Assembly (NCBI RefSeq): GCF_000376105.1
Contig: NZ_AQWM01000003.1
Coordinates: 186,001 to 250,000, forward strand
DNA: 64,000 nt
Direction of reading: 5' to 3'
Origin: Asticcacaulis benevestitus DSM 16100 = ATCC BAA-896
GTDB lineage: Bacteria > Pseudomonadota > Alphaproteobacteria > Caulobacterales > Caulobacteraceae
The notes under the pieces were generated by a model. That model saw only the letters and a program-made list of their open reading frames with translations, was not told the origin of the DNA and made no database searches. Below are positions 46,495 to 56,679 of this stretch, one piece after another. The translations under genes and the position numbers were made by a program. The first letter of the stretch is position 1. Each line of letters opens with the position of its first letter.

Positions 46495-47823
46495 CTACTT
46501 CAGGCGAGGCGACCAGGCGGGGTCGGAGGCGCCGCCGGCATAGGTCACCGCGCGTTCCACGCGGCCCGACACCTCGACCGTCCACAAGGACGGCACACCG
46601 CTCTGGGTCTCGCGGAAGAACATGATGTAGCGACCGTTGGGCGCCCAGGTCGGGCCCTCTTCCAGATAGGACGAGGTCAGAAGCTTGGCGTTACCACCAC
46701 CGGCATCCATGACGCCGATCGAGAAACGGCCGCCCGATTGCTTGGTGAAGGCGATCATATCGCCCTTGGGCGAGAAAACAGGTGTCGAATAGGAGCCGCC
46801 GCCAAAGGTGATGCGGCGCACATTGCCGCCTGAGGCGTTCATCAGGTAGATCTGCGGCGAGCCGCCACGATCCGACGTAAAGGCGATGGTGCCGCCATCG
46901 GCCGAGAACGACGGCGAGGTGTTGATGGCCGCGCCGCTGGTCAGCTTGGTCATGGCGCGGGTGCGCAGGTCCATGACGTAGATGTGGGTGGCGCCGCCCT
47001 GGCTGACCGAGAAGGCCAGCTTGGAGCCATCGGGTGAGAAACGCGGCGCGAACGCCATGCCCTTGATCTGGCCGACGGCTTCCTGACGGCCGGTTTCCAG
47101 ATTGTAGATATAGATGCGGGCGCTGTCGGCGGTCAGGGCCATATAGGCGATTTCCTGACTGTCGGCCGAGAAGCGCGGCGTCATCACCTTGGTGTTGTTG
47201 CCGGCAACCGGCAGATAGGACGGATTGGCGCCATCCTGATCCATGATGGCCAGATGCTTGACGCGCGCCGTCTTGTAACCGCTCTCGGCCACGAAGACGA
47301 TGCGGGTATCGAAATAGCCTTCCTGACCGGTCAGTTTTTCATAGATGGCGTCGGCGATCTTGTGAGCGATGCGGCGCCAGTTTTCCGGCGTGGCGGTCAT
47401 CGACTGGCCCAGCATCTGCTTTTGCGAGAACACGTCCCACAGGCGGAAATCGACCTGCAAGCGGCCATCGGCATCGACAAATGCGCGACCATTGGCGAGG
47501 TATTGCGCGTTGATCGTCTTCCATGAGGCGAATTCGGGCTGGACCGCGACATCCATATTGGTCTGGATAAAGGCGGCCGGATTGATCGGCGCGAAATAGC
47601 CGGAGCCTTCGAGATCGCTGTTGATCACCTTGGAAATCTTGTTGCCGAGATCCCCGCCGGAAGCATCGTTGCCGCCGATGGCGACGGCGATCGGCAGGGG
47701 CTGGATATTGCCCTGATCGACGGTGCCAGTCAGTTCATCCTGCGCGCTGGCGAAGGCCGGCACGCACAACAGCAGAAGCGCGCCGGACACCGCCGCCAAA
47801 ATCTTGTTCATCAGTCGCATCAT
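46495..47823 (-). CDS. tolB: Tol-Pal system beta-propeller protein TolB
   Basis: A 442-residue periplasmic protein: signal peptide ([23 protein letters not shown]), N-terminal alpha-beta domain (about 30-160), and a six-bladed propeller with repeated [56 protein letters not shown] units that binds Pal. Standard length. 29 bp after tolA; a 243-bp gap to pal may contain a separate pal promoter. Confidence 0.96.
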   Translation of the reverse strand: MMRLMNKILAAVSGALLLLCVPAFASAQDELTGTVDQGNIQPLPIAVAIGGNDASGGDLGNKISKVINSDLEGSGYFAPINPAAFIQTNMDVAVQPEFASWKTINAQYLANGRAFVDADGRLQVDFRLWDVFSQKQMLGQSMTATPENWRRIAHKIADAIYEKLTGQEGYFDTRIVFVAESGYKTARVKHLAIMDQDGANPSYLPVAGNNTKVMTPRFSADSQEIAYMALTADSARIYIYNLETGRQEAVGQIKGMAFAPRFSPDGSKLAFSVSQGGATHIYVMDLRTRAMTKLTSGAAINTSPSFSADGGTIAFTSDRGGSPQIYLMNASGGNVRRITFGGGSYSTPVFSPKGDMIAFTKQSGGRFSIGVMDAGGGNAKLLTSSYLEEGPTWAPNGRYIMFFRETQSGVPSLWTVEVSGRVERAVTYAGGASDPAWSPRLK

Positions 47824-47852
47824 GTAGCTCCTTTGGTCGGTCGGTCGCTGAA

Positions 47853-48722
47853 CTAGCGGCCCTGGCAGGCCTTTTGGGCATCGAAAATAATCTTGAGCGG
47901 ACGGTTATACAAACCGGACGGCAGGTCGAGATAGGCGTTGGGCTGGCCCTTGTTGACGGCCGCCAGCGCCAGATTGGCCCCGGCCTGCCAGATCGGATCG
48001 TTACGCTTGTTCACCCAGACAGGGCCATCAATAACACGGCCATTGGGCGAAAGTGTGAAGCGGATCTCCGGCGCCACGGCCTGGCTGCCCGGTACGTCGC
48101 AATTGAGCAGCCATAGCTTGTTGAGGCGCTGGGTCAGAGCCTTCATCTCGGTTGTCAGACCGGCATCGGCCGGACCGGAACCGACCGCCGACTGGCCCGT
48201 CGTCTTTTGCGTCGAGGCCGAGGCCTGACGCTTGCTCGGCGCCTGGGACGGCGTGGCGGCCAGACGGCTGAGGAAATCGTCCTGCGGCTTGGCCTTGGCT
48301 GGCGCAGGCTTGGCGGCCTGAGCGGGCGCCGGCTTCTTCACCGGTGTCGGATCGACCTTTTTCAGGCCGTTCTTATCCGGCGGCGCGGGCGTCGGTTTGG
48401 CGACAGGCTTGGGTGGCGCCGGCACAGGCTTCGGCGGTGCAGGCACGGGCTTTGGCTGAACCGGGGTCGGCACCGGCTGCGGCGTCGGGGACGGCTGCGG
48501 CGGCACAGGTTCCGGCTGTGGTATCGGTTCCGGCGTCTTGACCGCCAGTTCATCAACCGGCGCCTCGGCCATCTGGCGGCTCGGCACGTCGGATATGACC
48601 GTGACCGGCACTGACGACACCTTGAGCGGCGGCGGAGTCATTTGCCAGGTGATAAAGGCAAGCAGAGCCAGGCCGACATGCAGCAGGATCGAGAGCAGAA
48701 AGGACGGTCCGAACTTCTTCAT
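47853..48722 (-). CDS. tolA: TolA-like energy transducer
   Basis: A 289-residue inner-membrane protein: one N-terminal helix ([19 protein letters not shown], with the histidine typical of TolA/TonB), a long proline/lysine-rich stretch (about 55-170) in place of the alpha-helical domain of enterobacterial TolA, and a C-terminal TolA/TonB-type domain ([62 protein letters not shown]). It links the TolQR motor to Pal/TolB. It lies between tolR (4 bp) and tolB. Confidence 0.92.
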   Translation of the reverse strand: MKKFGPSFLLSILLHVGLALLAFITWQMTPPPLKVSSVPVTVISDVPSRQMAEAPVDELAVKTPEPIPQPEPVPPQPSPTPQPVPTPVQPKPVPAPPKPVPAPPKPVAKPTPAPPDKNGLKKVDPTPVKKPAPAQAAKPAPAKAKPQDDFLSRLAATPSQAPSKRQASASTQKTTGQSAVGSGPADAGLTTEMKALTQRLNKLWLLNCDVPGSQAVAPEIRFTLSPNGRVIDGPVWVNKRNDPIWQAGANLALAAVNKGQPNAYLDLPSGLYNRPLKIIFDAQKACQGR

Positions 48723-48726
48723 GCGT

Positions 48727-49218
48727 TTATTGCGTCACCGCGACGGGTTCGCTGGCCGTCGTCTGGCCGCTTTTTGACATGGTGTCGGTGACAAGGCTGA
48801 TCTTCGAGAACCCCGACGACGACAGTTTGCCCATCACCTTGGCGACCGAATCCCAGGTCGCCTCACCGGCACCGCGCACATAGATCTGGGTTTCGGTATC
48901 GCCACGGGTAATGGCCAGCAGACGCGGGGCCACCTGTTCGTAGGTCGCCGGATCGTCATTGACGTAGAACTGGCCGGCCTTGTCGATCGACACGGTGATG
49001 GGCTCGCCCTCGTCCTTGAGCGCGGCGGCTTCGGTCTTGGGCAGATTGATCTTAATGCCCGAATTGAGCAGCGGCGCCGAGATCATGAAGATAATCAGGA
49101 GCACGAGCATGACGTCGACCATCGGCGTGACGTTGATCTCCGACAGCGCGGCGCGGCGTCTGGTGCGTCGGTTGGAACGGCGTCCGCCGCCCGCCGATCC
49201 GGAACCTCCCATGGCCAT
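48727..49218 (-). CDS. tolR: Biopolymer transport protein TolR (ExbD family)
   Basis: A 163-residue protein with one helix (PMVDVMLVLLIIFMISAPLL, about residues 32-51) that includes the conserved membrane aspartate (VDVMLVLL) required for proton use, after a basic Gly/Arg-rich N-terminus, and a periplasmic domain. It follows tolQ by 4 bp. Confidence 0.95.
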   Translation of the reverse strand: MAMGGSGSAGGGRRSNRRTRRRAALSEINVTPMVDVMLVLLIIFMISAPLLNSGIKINLPKTEAAALKDEGEPITVSIDKAGQFYVNDDPATYEQVAPRLLAITRGDTETQIYVRGAGEATWDSVAKVMGKLSSSGFSKISLVTDTMSKSGQTTASEPVAVTQ

Positions 49219-49222
49219 GGCT

Positions 49223-49948
49223 CTAGCCCCCCAGCTTGTCGCCGAGACGGCGGGTCAGCGAGACCATCAGTTCGTCGGCGAAACCTTCCATGCGCGACGA
49301 GAAGCGCGCCACCTTGGCATTGAACAGATTGAAGGCGATATAGGCGGGAATGGCGGCGAAAAGCCCCATGGCGGTGGCGAACAGGGCTTCCGAAATGGCC
49401 GGTGCCACCGTGGTCAGGTTGGTGTCGCCCTGCGAAGCGATGGCCGAGAAGGCGTTCATGATGCCCCAGACCGTGCCGAAGAGGCCGACGAACGGCGACG
49501 CCGTGGCGATAACCGCAAGGATGCTCAGGCCGTCTTCGAGAGTATCGGCTTCGGTGGCGATGACATGGTTCAGTTCACGATCAACCTGGCCGACGAGCAG
49601 TTCGCCCTGCGCGGGGCTGATCGACTTGCCCTTGTAATCTTTCCAGCCGGCGGTGACCGTCACCAGCAGCTTCTGGAAGGCTTCCTTCGGTTGGGTGCCG
49701 AGCGTGGCGGCGATATCATCAAGAGCGCGCCCGGCATTCAGCGCGCCTTCAAAGCCATCGGCCTCCTTGTTGACGCGACCGAGCGCCATCGTCTTCTGGA
49801 TGATGATGGCCCATGACCACAAAGACGCCAGCGCCAGGCCCACCATGATGGCTTGCACCACCAGATCGGCATGCAGGAAAAGATTGACGAAATTCAAGGC
49901 GCTTGGAGCAGTACCAGAGGCTGAGCTGGCGGCGGAACTGACGCTCAT
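49223..49948 (-). CDS. tolQ: Proton-channel subunit TolQ (MotA/ExbB family)
   Basis: A 241-residue inner-membrane protein with three helices: HADLVVQAIMVGLALASLWSWAIIIQKTMAL (about 24-54), and the pair ATASPFVGLFGTVWGIMNAFSAI and ALFATAMGLFAAIPAYIAFNLFN (about 150-215), with the family's GLFGTVWGI motif. With TolR it forms the proton-driven motor. Start ATG 49948, preceded by GGGGGA; the frame opens at 50002. Confidence 0.95.
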   Translation of the reverse strand: MSVSSAASSASGTAPSALNFVNLFLHADLVVQAIMVGLALASLWSWAIIIQKTMALGRVNKEADGFEGALNAGRALDDIAATLGTQPKEAFQKLLVTVTAGWKDYKGKSISPAQGELLVGQVDRELNHVIATEADTLEDGLSILAVIATASPFVGLFGTVWGIMNAFSAIASQGDTNLTTVAPAISEALFATAMGLFAAIPAYIAFNLFNAKVARFSSRMEGFADELMVSLTRRLGDKLGG

Positions 49949-50064
49949 ATCGCATCCCCCATAAGAGTTAATCGGAATAGTGAATCTGTAATGGCGCCAC
50001 ATTGCACGACAATTGGCGACATTTCTATGGCAGATGAGGTGTAAAAGTGCCTTTTACGCCGTCT

Positions 50065-50526
50065 TTAGGCTGGGCGCGGCCCGGCCTGGGCGGCCTTGAT
50101 GCCCCTGTGAACGTGCGGGGGCATACGTTTCGGGTGGCCGTTCATGTCGATGCAAACCACCTGAACCTGGCCTTCGACCAGGATGACGCCATCGCGTTCG
50201 ATCCACTGATCCAGCAGGAAACTGGCGCCGCGCACCTCGACAACGCGGGTCTTGACGCTGATCAGATCATCGATGCGCGCCGGCGTGCGGTATTTGACAT
50301 TGACCGAGATGACGGCGAAGGCGATGGGATCCTCAAGCGCCGCCAGTTCGTGATGATGAACCCCGGCCAGACGCATATAGTCGGACCGGCCGCGTTCAAA
50401 AAACTTGAGATAGTTGGCGTAATAGACGATGCCGGAAAAATCGGTGTCTTCATAATAGATGCGCACGAGCAGGTGGTGTTCACCGTCGATGATCTGGCCG
50501 GAAATATGCGTGTCGGGGGCGTTCAT
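50065..50526 (-). CDS. ybgC: Tol-Pal-associated acyl-CoA thioesterase YbgC
   Basis: A 153-residue hotdog-fold thioesterase: VRIYYEDTDFSGIVYYANYLKFFERGRSDYMRLAG is the YbgC/4-HBT signature with the catalytic Asp in YEDTDFSG. Ends with a short tail. Start ATG 50526 with AGGGGG directly upstream. It heads the ybgC-tolQRAB-pal cluster, the classic order; its role there is linked to phospholipid or acyl-CoA metabolism. Confidence 0.92.
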   Translation of the reverse strand: MNAPDTHISGQIIDGEHHLLVRIYYEDTDFSGIVYYANYLKFFERGRSDYMRLAGVHHHELAALEDPIAFAVISVNVKYRTPARIDDLISVKTRVVEVRGASFLLDQWIERDGVILVEGQVQVVCIDMNGHPKRMPPHVHRGIKAAQAGPRPA

Positions 50527-50605
50527 ACCCCCTGTATTAAAGCGAAATAAGTTTATATTCACCCTCAAAGACGTGGAAAAAACTCACCTTATGGCGGAAA
50601 GCGCT

Positions 50606-52315
50606 CTAAGGACGGTCGAGCACGGCGCAGATATCCTGGCGCATAGCGCTTTCGACCTTGCTGCCCTTGCGGCTAAACTCGATATAGCGCCCCTTGCGGC
50701 CATAGACCGGCCAGTCATCCAGCCCCTTGCGGTTCGGATCACCGGTCGTGGCGAACTGCACCCAATAGTCCATCAGGCGCGGCCAGCGATCCGCCTTGAC
50801 GCCTTTGGGACGATCGTTGAACACAAAGCTCAGTTCGGAGCCGTGCTGCACACGCGCTTTCGGGTCCGCGTCGATATCGAGTTGATAGAGATAGGCCGTG
50901 CCGCCGGAAGCTGTGATCTGGCGCGCCATCCAGTCGGCCGGACAGCGCAGCATGATGTCGGTCGAGAGCTGGAGCGGCACGTCGCCCAGAAGGTCATCGG
51001 ACTTGGGGTTCTTCTTCACATCGAGCTTGTAGAAACGCAGCACCTTGCCGCGTTGCTCGCCAAAACGCGTAGCGATAGCGCCGTAGAGCGAGGCCCTGAC
51101 GTCCGCCAGTTCGAGCTCGCGCGCCGACACGCCGATGATCAGCGGCACCTTGGCCCCCTCGCCGGCCTTGAAAATCTCCGCAGGTGATTTCGGCAGCACG
51201 CGGCCATCAACCGTCGCCTGATCCCAGATGAAACCGGCATCCTCCATGGGCGGGACAAGCGTGTCGCCGGCCTGCTGCAGCACCATGGCCGGGGCGCGGC
51301 GCAGATCGGCCAGCGCTTTCGCGCCATCGGCCGGCGCGTTGCTGAACTGTTCGGCCAGTTGGATGCCCAGCGTTTCGTTCTGCGCCAGCGTGCGCGGGGC
51401 GAAGCCGAACTGCGGCGTGCCGCTTTGCGCGATCGCCTTGTGGAACAGGCCGCGCGCCAGCGGCGAGGCCATCAGCAGCCCGACATCCTGTCCGCCGGCG
51501 CTATGGCCGAAGATCGTCACATTGTCCGGATCGCCGCCAAAGCGCGCGATGTTGTCACGCAGCCATTGCAGCGCCTTGATCTGGTCCATCAGGGCGTAGT
51601 TGCCGGAAGCTGCGATTCCAGTTTCTTTGGCTTGCTCGGCCGTCAGCGCCGGATGCGACAGGAAGCCGAAGACGCCCAGCCGGCATTGCAGGCTGACGAC
51701 CACCACATCACGCCGGCCAAGGCTTGAAGAGATCGTGCCCGCCCCCGCACCGGCGCGGTTGGCGCCGCCGTGGATAAACACCATGACCGGCTTTTTCGCG
51801 CCATTGTTCAGCGAAGGTGTGCGGATTTCGAGATATAGGCAATCTTCCGAGCTTCGCTTAGAGATATCGTCCTGCCAGCCATAGGCCGCCTGTAGACAAC
51901 CCGGCGCGCTCTCCTTGCTGAAGCGCACGCCCGACCAGGCAGAGGCGTCCTGCGGCGCGGTCCAGCGAAGATCACCGACCGGCGGACGGGCGAACGGCAC
52001 CGCCTTGAAGGCGAAGGTGCCATCGGAGAGGGCTTCGCCGCCCAACTGGCCGCCGCTCACATTGACGATGACGTCGGCCGGCGGCCCCGGAGGTGCGGCG
52101 GGTGGATCGTAGGGTTTGAGCGCCAATACCGCCCGCGTCACCGCCGGTGCGGCTTCCGGCGCAGCGGGCGGGGTCGTCTTCGCCTTACCTGTGCCCGGAA
52201 GCACAAGATAATAACGTCCGTCAGGGCCGCGCAGGGCTTGCTGCGCCATAACGGGCATCGCTGAACACAGTAAAACGGCCATCAGACAGGAAGTTTGCGC
52301 CAGCCGTTTCATCAT
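50606..52315 (-). CDS. Secreted type-B carboxylesterase/lipase
   Basis: A 569-residue esterase with a signal peptide (MMKRLAQTSCLMAVLLCSAMPVMA). After a Pro/Ala-rich segment, the carboxylesterase family fold: FAFKAVPFARPPVGDLRWTAPQDASAWSGVRF, EDCLYLEIRTP, KPVMVFIHGGANRAGAGA (oxyanion loop), ALQWLRDNIARFGGDPDNVTIFGHSAGGQDVGLL (nucleophile Ser in GHSAGG, where GESAGG is commoner), and HGSELSFVFND with the C-terminal His. Substrate unknown. It is 25 bp upstream of, and on the same strand as, neighbours with sugar functions: it follows the ROK kinase gene at 52340. Confidence 0.9.
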   Translation of the reverse strand: MMKRLAQTSCLMAVLLCSAMPVMAQQALRGPDGRYYLVLPGTGKAKTTPPAAPEAAPAVTRAVLALKPYDPPAAPPGPPADVIVNVSGGQLGGEALSDGTFAFKAVPFARPPVGDLRWTAPQDASAWSGVRFSKESAPGCLQAAYGWQDDISKRSSEDCLYLEIRTPSLNNGAKKPVMVFIHGGANRAGAGAGTISSSLGRRDVVVVSLQCRLGVFGFLSHPALTAEQAKETGIAASGNYALMDQIKALQWLRDNIARFGGDPDNVTIFGHSAGGQDVGLLMASPLARGLFHKAIAQSGTPQFGFAPRTLAQNETLGIQLAEQFSNAPADGAKALADLRRAPAMVLQQAGDTLVPPMEDAGFIWDQATVDGRVLPKSPAEIFKAGEGAKVPLIIGVSARELELADVRASLYGAIATRFGEQRGKVLRFYKLDVKKNPKSDDLLGDVPLQLSTDIMLRCPADWMARQITASGGTAYLYQLDIDADPKARVQHGSELSFVFNDRPKGVKADRWPRLMDYWVQFATTGDPNRKGLDDWPVYGRKGRYIEFSRKGSKVESAMRQDICAVLDRP

Positions 52316-52339
52316 CTTCGTCCCCGAATGCTTCTGTAT

Positions 52340-53266
52340 TTAGTGCCCTTGCGCCCACAGATAGGCGGCGCCGCGCACACCCGACGAATCGCCCCACTTG
52401 GCCGGAACCAGCTTGGCCTGCCAACCATCGCTGAACACATAGGGCAGGATCTTGCCGGGCAGACGGTCATAGATTTCAGGCACATTGCTGAGCCCGCCGC
52501 CGAAGACGAACACGTCCGGATCGAGCGAATTGACGATCAGCGCCATGCCGCGGCCAAGGCGGTCCATCAGGCGGTCAAAGGCCGCTTCGGCCTGCGCATC
52601 ACCGGCGCGCATGGCGTTGATAATCTCTTCGCCCTTGTGCGGACGCCCCGTGACGGCGTTGAAATCGCGCGCGAAACCGGTGCCCGACACCCACATTTCC
52701 AGACAGCCCTTGTGGCCGCACCAGCATTCCGGCCCGGGGAACTCCCCTTCTTTCATCCATGGCAGGGGAATGTGTCCCCATTCGCCGGCCAGGCCATTGG
52801 CGCCTTCTACGAGGTGTCCATTGACGACCACACCGCCGCCGCAACCTGTGCCGACGATGATGGCGAACACGTTTGGCGCGCCCTTGGCGGCGCCGTCGAT
52901 GGCTTCAGACAGCGCCAGGCAGTTGGCGTCATTGGCCAGACGCACCGGACGCTGGAGCGCGGATTCGAGGTCTTCGCGGAAGGTCTTGCCATTCAGCCAG
53001 GTCGAGTTGGCATTGCGCATCACGCCGGTGCGCGGGCTGACGGAACCGGGGGCGCCGACGCCGATGGTGGCGATGCGATTGGCCAGCGAAGGGTCTTTTT
53101 CTTTGGCCTCGGCTTCAACGCGGGCGATCAGGTCGCAGACCACTTTCAGCGCGTCGGCATAGTTGCCAGGATTGGGATCGCGCTGGCGGGCCAGAAATTC
53201 ACCCGAGCCCGAAAGGGCTGCCGCCTCGATCTTCGTTCCGCCAAAATCAACACCGACGTAAAGCAT
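52340..53266 (-). CDS. ROK-family sugar kinase
   Basis: A 308-residue kinase: MLYVGVDFGGTKIEAAALS (phosphate 1), PVRLANDANCLALSEA (catalytic Asp), FAIIVGTGCGGGVVVNGHLVEGANGLAGEWGH, and the zinc motif CWCGHKGCLEMWVSG, all intact, so it should be active. Similar proteins are annotated N-acetylglucosamine kinase or fructokinase; the sequence does not decide. Start ATG 53266 fits the family; the frame opens at 53437 inside the transporter gene. The transporter gene 101 bp upstream on the same strand likely supplies its sugar. Confidence 0.9.
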   Translation of the reverse strand: MLYVGVDFGGTKIEAAALSGSGEFLARQRDPNPGNYADALKVVCDLIARVEAEAKEKDPSLANRIATIGVGAPGSVSPRTGVMRNANSTWLNGKTFREDLESALQRPVRLANDANCLALSEAIDGAAKGAPNVFAIIVGTGCGGGVVVNGHLVEGANGLAGEWGHIPLPWMKEGEFPGPECWCGHKGCLEMWVSGTGFARDFNAVTGRPHKGEEIINAMRAGDAQAEAAFDRLMDRLGRGMALIVNSLDPDVFVFGGGLSNVPEIYDRLPGKILPYVFSDGWQAKLVPAKWGDSSGVRGAAYLWAQGH

Positions 53267-53367
53267 GCTGTATCCGAATTCTATTTCGTTTTTATTTAAT
53301 CGTATAAAAACAGAAAACCCCCGGAAACGCCAGATTATGACGCTTCCAGGGGCTATCCGTTCAGGGT

Positions 53368-54720
53368 TTAGTGGCCGCCGGAGACGCCTTCTTCGATGGC
53401 ATGGATCGGCGCCTTGCGACAGGCGAACGAGAACCACAGCACGTAGACGTAGCAGATCAGCGGGGCGATGAAGCCCATCGACATGGAGCCGGTCATTTCC
53501 TGGATCTTGGCGAAGGCCAGCGGCAGAACCGCGCCACCGGCGATAGCCATGCAGAGCAGACCGGACGTTGCCGAGGTCGGCGCGGTCGAACGCTCAAGCG
53601 TCAGGGTGAAGATGGTCGGGAACATGATCGAGTTGAACAGGCCGATCAGCAAGGCCGCGAAGGCCGGGATGAGGCCGGAGGTGACAGGCACCGAGGTCAG
53701 GATGACGTTGATCATGCCGGTAGGCTCGGTCGGCACCATATCCTTGGTGAAGATAACGACGAGCGCCAGGGCGATGGCGCCCACAGCCACCAGGGTCAGC
53801 ATGACGTAGTCACGGACGAACTTCAGCAGGGCCGAACCGGCGAAACGGCCGATCATGGCGAACAGCATGTAGAAGGTGGTCAGGTGGCCGGCCGATTGCG
53901 CTTCGAGGTTCAGGATCTTGGATTGTTCGAGGAACAACAGCAGGTTCAGCGAAATGGCGACTTCGGCGCCGACGTAGAGGAAGATGCCGATCGAACCAAG
54001 GTTCGCCCACTTGGAGGTCAGGGCGGTGAACGGCGATACCAGATGGCCGGTCTTGGGAGCGGCGTCGGTGATCTTCTGACGGACGAGGAAGATCAGGAAG
54101 ATAAAGAGGACGAGGGCAACGCCGATGGCGAGATAGACATTGGTCACGAAGCCCAGAGCCTGCTGCTTCATCTCTTCGGTGATGACGACGTCCTTCTTGA
54201 AGATGTCACCGTTCAGCAGGAAGGAAGCGCCGAAGAACAGGCCACAGGCAGCGCCCAGCGAGTTAAACGACTGCGACAGGTTGAGGCGGAAGGCCGAGCC
54301 TTCGGGCTTGCCCATCGAGGCGATCAAAGGGTTGGCCGCGACCTGCAGCAGGGTCACACCCGACGCCATGGTGAACAGGGCGATCAGGAACACCGTATAG
54401 ATGTGGAGGTTGGCCGCCGCGATGGCGATGAAACAACCCGCGGCGATACCGCCCAGGCCGACCATGACCGACTTGGCGTAACCGACGCGCGACAGGAAGG
54501 CCGCCGACGGCAGGGACATGATGAAATAAGCGATGAAGAAGGCGAAGCCGGTCAGCATCGACTGAACCGGCGTCAGGGTGAAGACCGTCTTCATGGTCTT
54601 GACGAGCGGATCGAGAAGATTGGTGACCACGGCCCAGATAAAGAAGAGCACGGTCACATAGACCACGGCAAGGCCTAGGCCTCCGCCGCCGGATTTGGAA
54701 GAAGCTGAAGAGTCGGACAT
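53368..54720 (-). CDS. FucP/GluP-family sugar:proton symporter (MFS)
   Basis: A 450-residue major-facilitator transporter with 12 predicted helices, of the FHS (fucose/galactose/glucose, also N-acetylglucosamine) group: FFIWAVVTNLLDPLVKTMKTVFTLTPVQSMLTGFAFFIAYFIMSLPSA, EGSAFRLNLSQSFNSLGAACGLFFGA (family motif), and FNSIMFPTIFTLTLERS. With the ROK kinase it forms an import-phosphorylation pair; the sugar is unproven. A second, different family member lies in the fucose locus at 58803. An inverted repeat is found upstream (54793-54811). Confidence 0.92.
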   Translation of the reverse strand: MSDSSASSKSGGGGLGLAVVYVTVLFFIWAVVTNLLDPLVKTMKTVFTLTPVQSMLTGFAFFIAYFIMSLPSAAFLSRVGYAKSVMVGLGGIAAGCFIAIAAANLHIYTVFLIALFTMASGVTLLQVAANPLIASMGKPEGSAFRLNLSQSFNSLGAACGLFFGASFLLNGDIFKKDVVITEEMKQQALGFVTNVYLAIGVALVLFIFLIFLVRQKITDAAPKTGHLVSPFTALTSKWANLGSIGIFLYVGAEVAISLNLLLFLEQSKILNLEAQSAGHLTTFYMLFAMIGRFAGSALLKFVRDYVMLTLVAVGAIALALVVIFTKDMVPTEPTGMINVILTSVPVTSGLIPAFAALLIGLFNSIMFPTIFTLTLERSTAPTSATSGLLCMAIAGGAVLPLAFAKIQEMTGSMSMGFIAPLICYVYVLWFSFACRKAPIHAIEEGVSGGH

Positions 54721-55173
54721 GTTACCTGCCTGTTAAGCGTTTATGGGTGAAGGTGGCCGCAAGCTGCCTCCCCGGATTAAATAAATCAAATTGCAAAAAA
54801 CGTGTTTTTGCTGACTTGGCAAATGAAAAACATTGCGCAGTGCAGCAATTCTGCATTTGCCTGACGGTGAATGGGTAACGCGAAATTAATTGTCTGACAA
54901 GACTTTGCGCGCGCTCCCCCTGATGCAAAAGTCGCAAACACTGACACCGTCTCGATTATCGCCGTACATCTTTTTGTATAACACGCCATCAAAGGCCTTC
55001 CGAAGAATAAGTATGACAATAATTTAACGCAGAAATGCCAACAGGACCAATCAAGACAGCGCTGTCACACCTTGCAGCGCAGCATAAATTTGCACTTGAC
55101 CCAACGGGAGAATAGAGGCTTTGTCGCACGCGAAAAATACCCCCTGTAAGACAGTGCGTGTCACGCAGCCGCC
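54721..55173. promoter_or_regulatory. 453-bp divergent intergenic region with operator-like palindrome
   Basis: No gene; AT-rich. GCAAAAA (54793-54799) and TTTTTGC (54805-54811) form a perfect 7-bp inverted repeat around ACGTG, 73-91 bp upstream of the transporter start, a good position for a sugar-responsive repressor (LacI-like symmetry, not identified). The right half carries the leader of pyruvate kinase; no convincing promoter was fixed there. Confidence 0.4.
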
Positions 55174-56676
55174 ATGCTCCCGGCCCATGCTGTCGATCGC
55201 TTCCAATCCGTGAGATTCCCCTTGAAAATTCTTCGTCGCCGCAAAACCAAGATCGTCGCCACCTTAGGGCCCGCAAGCTCGAACGCCGAGATGCTGGCGC
55301 AGCTCTTCCAGGCCGGCGCCGACGTCTTCCGGCTGAACTTCTCGCACGGCAGCCACGAAGATCACGGCCGCAACATCGAACTGATCCGCGAACTGGAAGC
55401 CAAGTCGAAGCACCCGATCGGCATCCTGGCCGACGTTCAGGGACCGAAGCTGCGCGTTGGCCGTTTCATGGGCGGCGCCGTGGTGCTGACCAATGGCCAG
55501 GCCTTCCGTCTCGACCTCAACCCGACGCCGGGCGATTCGACCCGCGCCAACCTGCCCCACCCCGAAATCATCGCCGCCGCGCAGATCGGTTCGCACCTCC
55601 TGCTCGATGACGGCAAGCTGAAGCTGCGCGTCGTCCACGTCCGCGAAGACCATCTGGAAACTATCGTCGTCAATGGCGGCCGCCTGTCCGATCGCAAAGG
55701 CGTCAATGTTCCCGACGTCGTGCTGCCGATCCCGGCCCTGACGAAAAAGGACCGCGAAGACATGGCGTTTGCCCTGGAACGCGGCGTCGAATATATCGGC
55801 CTGTCGTTCGTGCAGCGTCCGGAAGACGTGCTCGAAGCCAAGGAAATCATCAAGGGCCGCGCCTGGGTGCTGTCCAAGCTGGAAAAGCCGCAAGCGCTCG
55901 ATAATCTCGAAGAAATCATCCGCCTGTCCGATGCCGTCATGGTCGCCCGCGGCGATCTCGGTGTCGAACTACCGCCGGAAGAAGTGCCGCTAGCGCAAAA
56001 GCGTATCGTGCAGGCGTCACGCGCCGCCGGCAAGCCGGTGATCGTGGCCACGCAGATGCTGGAATCGATGATCTCTGCCCCGACGCCCACCCGCGCCGAA
56101 GCCTCCGACGTCGCCACCGCCGTCTTCGATGGCGCCGACGCCGTGATGCTGTCGGCCGAAACCGCCGCCGGTCAGTTCCCGATCGAAGCCGTCACCATCA
56201 TGGACCGGATCGTCGCCCGCGTTGAACAAGACGACGGCTGGCGCACCATGACCGACCGTCGCCGTCCGGAGCCGGAAAAGACGACCTCGGGCGCCATCGC
56301 CGCCGCCGCCCGTTCGGTGGCCCAGACGATCAACGCCGTGGCCATCGCCGCCATGACCAACTCGGCCAACACCGTGCTGCGCGTCGCCCGCGAACGCCCG
56401 ACCGCACCGATCATGGGCCTGACGCCCAATATGGAAACCGCCCGCCGCCTCGCCCTGACCTGGGGCGTGCATCCGGTGCTGACTCCGATCACCCACTCGA
56501 TGACCGAGACCGTCGCCGTCGCCACCAAGCTGGCGCGCTCCGAAGGCATCGCCGAACCCGGTCAGGACATCGTCATCGTCGCCGGCATGCCGTTCGGCAA
56601 GTCGGGCTCGACCAACGCCCTGCGCGTGGCGCGCGTTTCGCGCACCAATGCCGAGGAAGCCGAGTTCGAGGACTAA
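55174..56676 (+). CDS. pyk: Pyruvate kinase
   Basis: A 500-residue glycolytic enzyme converting phosphoenolpyruvate and ADP to pyruvate and ATP. Landmarks: RRRKTKIVATLGPASSNAEMLAQLFQAGADVFRLNFSHGSHEDH, ILADVQGPKLRVG, the active-site region DNLEEIIRLSDAVMVARGDLGVELPPEEVPLAQKRIV, and VIVATQMLESMISAPTPTRAEASDVATAVFDGADAVMLSAETAAGQFP. The C-terminal allosteric domain is complete. The start is unsure: ATG 55174 lacks a ribosome site, and GTG 55210 or TTG 55222 (KILRRRKTK) are alternatives closer to the usual N-terminus. Confidence 0.95.
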   Translation: MLPAHAVDRFQSVRFPLKILRRRKTKIVATLGPASSNAEMLAQLFQAGADVFRLNFSHGSHEDHGRNIELIRELEAKSKHPIGILADVQGPKLRVGRFMGGAVVLTNGQAFRLDLNPTPGDSTRANLPHPEIIAAAQIGSHLLLDDGKLKLRVVHVREDHLETIVVNGGRLSDRKGVNVPDVVLPIPALTKKDREDMAFALERGVEYIGLSFVQRPEDVLEAKEIIKGRAWVLSKLEKPQALDNLEEIIRLSDAVMVARGDLGVELPPEEVPLAQKRIVQASRAAGKPVIVATQMLESMISAPTPTRAEASDVATAVFDGADAVMLSAETAAGQFPIEAVTIMDRIVARVEQDDGWRTMTDRRRPEPEKTTSGAIAAAARSVAQTINAVAIAAMTNSANTVLRVARERPTAPIMGLTPNMETARRLALTWGVHPVLTPITHSMTETVAVATKLARSEGIAEPGQDIVIVAGMPFGKSGSTNALRVARVSRTNAEEAEFED

Positions 56677-56679
56677 ATA

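Noticed and set aside
53371-54678. Long open frame antisense to the FHS transporter
   Set aside because: Its composition (Gln/Gly/Arg/Glu-rich, no domains) is a by-product of the sense codon bias.
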